48,646 nucleotides of DNA from Rhodospirillales bacterium. GTDB taxonomy: Bacteria; Pseudomonadota; Alphaproteobacteria; Rhodospirillales; UBA2165. The notes beneath the pieces are model-generated. The model did no database searches. It was not told the origin of the DNA and saw only the letters and a list, made by a program, of their open reading frames with translations. The translations under genes were made by a program, and so were the position numbers. Of this stretch, positions 45,488 to 48,646 are shown piece after piece (position 1 is the first letter of the stretch; each line of letters opens with the position of its first letter). The stretch is from the NCBI GenBank assembly GCA_022823235.1, contig JAJDXO010000058.1, positions 1 through 48,646 on the forward strand, read 5' to 3'.

Positions 45488-46483
45488 TCAGTTCGTGGCG
45501 GCGAGTTCGGCCAGCGGCGTTTCCGGCCGCGCGCCGAAATGGCTGATGATCTCCGCCGCCGCGATACCGCCCAGACGGCCGCAAGCGGCCGGATCCTCGC
45601 CCCGGGCATAGCCGTGGAGAAAGCCGGCGGCATACAAATCGCCGGCGCCGGTGGTGTCGGTCACCTGTCCGGCCGGCGCGGCATCGAGCACGTGAACCTC
45701 GCCCCCGGCGACGATCACCGAGCCCTTTTCGCTCCGGGTGAGCGCGGCGATTTCGCAATGCCCGCGAACCCGCTGCAGCGCCTCGTCGAAGTCCCCGACC
45801 TCGTAGAGGGAGGTTATCTCGGCTTCGTTGGCGAACAGGATATGGACATGGTTGTTCACCAGGTCGAGAAACTCGGCCCGGTGGCGATCGACGCAAAACG
45901 AATCGGAGAGCGACAGCGCGACCTTGCGCCCCGCGGCGGCGGCGGTCTCGGCGGCCTTGACGAACGCCTCCTTGGCGAGCGGCGGGTCCCACAAATAGCC
46001 TTCCAGATAGGTCACCCGGGAGGCCGCGACCAGGGCCTCGTCCACATCGTCCGGGCCCAGTCCGGCGCTTGCGCCCAGGAACGTCTGCATGGTGCGCTGG
46101 GCATCCGGGGTCACCAGGATCAGGCAGCGGCCGGTCGGCTCGCCGGCCGCCGCCGGCCCGGAGGCGAACGACACGCCGGCCGCCCGGATGTCGTGGGAAA
46201 ACACCTCGCCCAGCTGGTCGTCCCCCACCTTGCCGATGAAGGCCGCATCGCCGCCGAACGAGGCGATGCCGGCCGCCGTGTTGGCGGCGGAGCCGCCGGA
46301 CACCTCGACGCCCGGTCCCATGGCGGCGTAGAGCGCCGCCGCCCGGTCGGCGTCGACCAGGGTCATCGCCCCCTTGGTCAGGCCGTGACGGTCGAGAAAA
46401 TCGTCGTCCGCCTGGGACAGCACGTCGACGATGGCGTTGCCGATGGCGAGGACGTCGTGCTCGGCCGAAGAGGCTTGGTTCAT
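45488..46483 (-). CDS. PfkB-family carbohydrate/adenosine kinase
   Basis: 331 residues from the ATG at 46483 (MNQASSAEHDVLAIGNAIVD); an in-frame ATG nine bases earlier is possible. The ribokinase fold is shown by VSGGSAANTAAGIASFGG (substrate region, about 60-75), KVGDDQLGEVF, and DTTGAGDLYAAGFLHGYA (about 279) with catalytic Asp and the GAGD anion hole. Alphaproteobacterial proteins of this subgroup are annotated as adenosine kinase, phosphorylating adenosine to AMP. The substrate is inferred from that resemblance only. Confidence 0.85.
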   Translation of the reverse strand: MNQASSAEHDVLAIGNAIVDVLSQADDDFLDRHGLTKGAMTLVDADRAAALYAAMGPGVEVSGGSAANTAAGIASFGGDAAFIGKVGDDQLGEVFSHDIRAAGVSFASGPAAAGEPTGRCLILVTPDAQRTMQTFLGASAGLGPDDVDEALVAASRVTYLEGYLWDPPLAKEAFVKAAETAAAAGRKVALSLSDSFCVDRHRAEFLDLVNNHVHILFANEAEITSLYEVGDFDEALQRVRGHCEIAALTRSEKGSVIVAGGEVHVLDAAPAGQVTDTTGAGDLYAAGFLHGYARGEDPAACGRLGGIAAAEIISHFGARPETPLAELAATN

Positions 46484-46604
46484 GGAAAGCATCCGTGGGA
46501 ATTGAGCGGGCCCGGCAGTATATCGGAGCGATGGTGCGGCTCAAGCGGGCGCCGGTTCCGTCCGGCCTTGCAGGACCGCACTTAGGCAAGTAAAGACGGG
46601 CGCC

Positions 46605-47291
46605 ATGATTTCATCCTTCTCCAAGGCGGTTTCCCAGATCTCCGATCCGGCGTTCCGGCGGGTCGTGCTGCTGGGGATCGCCGGGTCGGCGGCGGTTTTC
46701 GCCGCCTCCTGGTTCATCCTCGGCTGGGTCCTCGACAGCCTCGACCTGCCGGCCCTGAACCTGTGGGTGTGGGAATACGATCTCGACCGGATCAAGGACG
46801 TCTTCGGCGGCATCGCCGTTCTGGCCATGACCTGGCTGCTGTTTCCCGCCGTGGTGACGCTGATCGTGAGCTTTTTTCTCGAAGACATCGCGGGCGCCGT
46901 CGACCGGCGGCACTATCCGGCCCTCGGGGCGCCCCGGCATCAGGGAATCCCCGAAATTTTGTGGATCACCGTGAAATTCGCGGTGATCGCGGTCGTGCTC
47001 AACATCTTGGCGCTGCCGGTCCTGCTCGCCCTGTTCTTCTCGCCCTTCTATCCCCTGGTCTTCTACGCCCTGAACGGCTATCTCCTGGGCCGGGAATATT
47101 TCGAGCTCGTCGCGCACCGCCGGATGGACCCGGCGGCCGGAAAGGAGCTTCGCCGGGCGCGAAGCGGCGGCGTATTCGTCGCCGGCGTGATCGTGGCGTT
47201 CCTGTTGACCGTTCCGGTCGTCAATCTGATCGCGCCGGTTATCGGCGCGGCGGCCATGGTTCACCTGGTGGAACGCTGGCGGAGAGCATAA
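46605..47291 (+). CDS. EI24/CysZ-like integral membrane protein
   Basis: 228 residues with about four to six hydrophobic segments (VVLLGIAGSAAVFAASWFIL, GGIAVLAMTWLLFPAVVTLI, AVIAVVLNILALPVLLALFF, GVFVAGVIVAFLLTVPVVNL). The family includes E. coli CysZ, a sulfate permease, and eukaryotic EI24. The characteristic FYPLVFYALNGYLLGREYFE and HRRMDP segment is present. Sulfate uptake is not proven for this subgroup. It is divergent from the kinase gene, and its TAA stop touches the GTG start of the next gene, indicating coupled translation. Confidence 0.85.
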   Translation: MISSFSKAVSQISDPAFRRVVLLGIAGSAAVFAASWFILGWVLDSLDLPALNLWVWEYDLDRIKDVFGGIAVLAMTWLLFPAVVTLIVSFFLEDIAGAVDRRHYPALGAPRHQGIPEILWITVKFAVIAVVLNILALPVLLALFFSPFYPLVFYALNGYLLGREYFELVAHRRMDPAAGKELRRARSGGVFVAGVIVAFLLTVPVVNLIAPVIGAAAMVHLVERWRRA

Positions 47292-47825
47292 GTGCGCGGC
47301 CATCGTTCATACTTGGGTTCAGGCCTGGCCGTGGCGGCCGTCCTGATGCTGGCCGGCTGCGCCGGCGTCGCAAACCCCTTTAACGTCGCCGCGACGAAGC
47401 AATCGCCGCCCCCGGGGCCCGACGCCGCCACGGAGCAGACCGGCCCCGCTCCGGCCCGAAACCCGGAACCGGCGGCGCCCCATGTAACCCCCGACATCGA
47501 TGTGCCCCGGGAGGTGTCCCGGGACGTGGCGCGGGCCGCCCGGCCGCCGGCGCCGCCCATCCCGCTCGCCGGCCTCAGGGCGCGGATCAGGGGCATGGAA
47601 AAGACCGCCATCGCGCGGCTGCTCGGCGAGCCAAGCTTCATCCGCCGGGACGATCCGGCGGAGATATGGCAGTACCGGGGCGAGCGCTGCATTCTCGACA
47701 TATTCATGTACAAGGACGGAAAGTCGTTCGCCGCGGCCCATGTGGCGCTTCGTTCCCGCACCGTCGAGCGCCCCGCCGACGAAGAGTGCTACGCCGATAT
47801 CTTCGCCCGCCGGAAGGCCGGCTGA
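47292..47825 (+). CDS. Lipoprotein with a SmpA/BamE-like C-terminal domain
   Basis: 177 residues, GTG start immediately after the TAA of the EI24-like gene. A lipobox LMLAGC places acylated Cys23 after a short signal peptide. A Pro/Ala-rich linker (30-85) leads to a domain of about 70 residues (GMEKTAIARLLGEPSFIRRD, IWQYRGERCILDIFMY) resembling the SmpA/OmlA (BamE) fold. It is therefore probably an outer-membrane-directed lipoprotein. True BamE is a smaller protein, so the function is not assigned. Confidence 0.8.
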   Translation: MRGHRSYLGSGLAVAAVLMLAGCAGVANPFNVAATKQSPPPGPDAATEQTGPAPARNPEPAAPHVTPDIDVPREVSRDVARAARPPAPPIPLAGLRARIRGMEKTAIARLLGEPSFIRRDDPAEIWQYRGERCILDIFMYKDGKSFAAAHVALRSRTVERPADEECYADIFARRKAG

Positions 47826-47844
47826 ATCATGAATTTGCGGAATC

Positions 47845-47985
47845 ACCCCCCCACCCGGACCCTCCCCCTCGAAGGGGGGAGGGAATAGGTGGATTGGACC
47901 ACCTCCCCCCTGGAGGGGGAGGTCGAGACGACCGGCAATCAGCCGGGCGTCGAGGGTGGGGGGGATATGGAAGTTCCCCTAAACC
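47845..47985. repeat. Diverged composite GC-rich repeat between convergent genes
   Basis: Contains CTCCCCCTCGAAGGGGGGAGG, ACCTCCCCCCTGGAGGGGGAGG (given in parts: ACCTCCCCCC and GGAGGGGGAGGT arms near 47900-47921) and a GGGGGATATGGAAGTTCCCC end. The nth stop codon TAG (47979-47981) falls in its right end. Confidence 0.65.
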
Positions 47986-48614
47986 GTTGTCTTACCCTTG
48001 AAGCGGCAGAGATCGGCGACCGAGCAGGCCGGGCAGTCCGGTTTGCGCGCCTTGCACACGTAGCGCCCGTGCAGAATCAGCCAGTGATGAGCATGGAGCA
48101 TGAACCGGGGCGGCGTGTTCTTTTCGAGCTTCTTCTCCACCTCCAGGGGGGTCTTGCCGGGGGCGAGGCCGGTGCGGTTGCCGACCCGGAACAGGTGCGT
48201 GTCGACGGCGATGGTCGGCTGACCGAACGCGATGTTGAGGACCACGTTCGCGGTCTTTCGCCCGACGCCCGGCAGCTTCTCCAGATCCTCCCGGTTCTCC
48301 GGCACCTTGCCGCCGAAGTCGTCGATCAGCATTTGGGACAGCCCGATGACGTTTTTGGCCTTCGAGTTATAGAGCCCGATGGTCTTGATGTAGTCCTTGA
48401 GCCTGGCCTCGCCGAGTTTGACCATGGCTTCCGGGGTCCTGACCTTCTCGAACAGGGGCTTGGTCGCCTTGTTGACCCCGACATCGGTGGCCTGGGCCGA
48501 GAGGGCGACGGCGACCACCAGGGTGTAGGGATTGACGTAGTGAAGCTCCCCCCTGGGCTCGGGGTTTTCCCGTTCGAGCCGGGTATAGAACTCTTCAATG
48601 TCAGCTTTCTTCAT
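47979..48614 (-). CDS. nth: Endonuclease III
   Basis: 211 residues, E. coli-like length and numbering. Nth is a bifunctional glycosylase/AP lyase for oxidised pyrimidines in base excision repair. The helix-hairpin-helix LPGVGRKTANVV carries catalytic Lys120 and the following VDTH has Asp138. The 4Fe-4S cluster Cys are 187, 194, 197 and 203 in the pattern C-x6-C-x2-C-x5-C. The ATG start at 48614 gives a canonical N-terminus. The gene converges on the lipoprotein gene with a repeat between. Confidence 0.97.
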   Translation of the reverse strand: MKKADIEEFYTRLERENPEPRGELHYVNPYTLVVAVALSAQATDVGVNKATKPLFEKVRTPEAMVKLGEARLKDYIKTIGLYNSKAKNVIGLSQMLIDDFGGKVPENREDLEKLPGVGRKTANVVLNIAFGQPTIAVDTHLFRVGNRTGLAPGKTPLEVEKKLEKNTPPRFMLHAHHWLILHGRYVCKARKPDCPACSVADLCRFKGKTTV

Positions 48615-48646
48615 GCCCCGAATTTATCGGCCCCATTCTCCAAGAC

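Overview
The window is about 48.6 kb of GC-rich chromosomal DNA from an alphaproteobacterium, probably close to the Rhodospirillales. This rests on gene content and order, not on a marker-gene search. Supporting evidence is an Irr-type Fur homologue beside fabA-fabB-fabI, a MucR/Ros regulator next to fur, a perfect CtrA-type box (TTAA-N7-TTAA), a mutS-glnD-murJ-trpS series, and the alphaproteobacterial order tsaB-rimI-mucR-fur-miaB-phoH-ybeY-corC-lnt-HTH-metK-trmB-rimP-nusA-ylxR-infB-rbfA-truB-rpsO-pnp. No rRNA, tRNA, CRISPR array or prophage was seen.

Layout. 0.2-1.9 kb: a 2-hydroxyacid dehydrogenase divergent from a secreted SH3-domain protein. 2.3-5.5 kb (minus strand): the unsaturated fatty acid genes fabA, fabB, fabI, then irr. 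5.7-26.4 kb (minus strand): a long run of housekeeping genes for translation initiation, ribosome maturation, RNA decay, tRNA modification, SAM synthesis, lipoprotein acylation and iron/virulence-type regulation, with many ATGA-type overlaps. 26.5-29.3 kb: three envelope genes (D,D-dipeptidase, polysaccharide deacetylase, Bax-like glucosaminidase). 29.5-39.3 kb (minus strand): trpS, murJ, glnD and mutS. Between glnD and mutS lies a roughly 1.4 kb AT-richer insert with a cluster of TGTCC/GGACA motifs and two unrecognised genes, one coding for a tail-anchored helical protein. 39.8-42.2 kb: a PPOX-type flavoprotein, a macro-domain protein and alanine dehydrogenase. 42.7-48.6 kb: a TAT-exported sulfite-oxidase-like enzyme, an AmpG-like permease, a PfkB/adenosine kinase, a CysZ/EI24-like membrane protein, a lipoprotein and endonuclease III.

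The intergenic DNA is rich in repeats. (1) A MITE-like family has TA-flanked inverted termini (TA-GGGTCYGKACTC). Its end supplies the TAG stop codon of four genes and the last codons and TGA stop of rimI. (2) A composite GC-rich unit is built on CCCTCTCC..GGAGAGGG and CTCCCCC..GGGGGAG hairpins (five copies). (3) A palindrome of the type GTCATGCCCGG..CCGGGCATCCA occurs eleven times and is stacked upstream of ald and the sulfite oxidase gene. (4) A palindrome GGTCAATTCG-n-CGAATTGACC occurs twice.

The most unusual signals are the stop-codon-donating MITEs, the small insert between mutS and glnD, the CtrA box beside the Bax-like gene, the palindrome-dense metK leader, and the overlapping hairpins in front of rimP-nusA.
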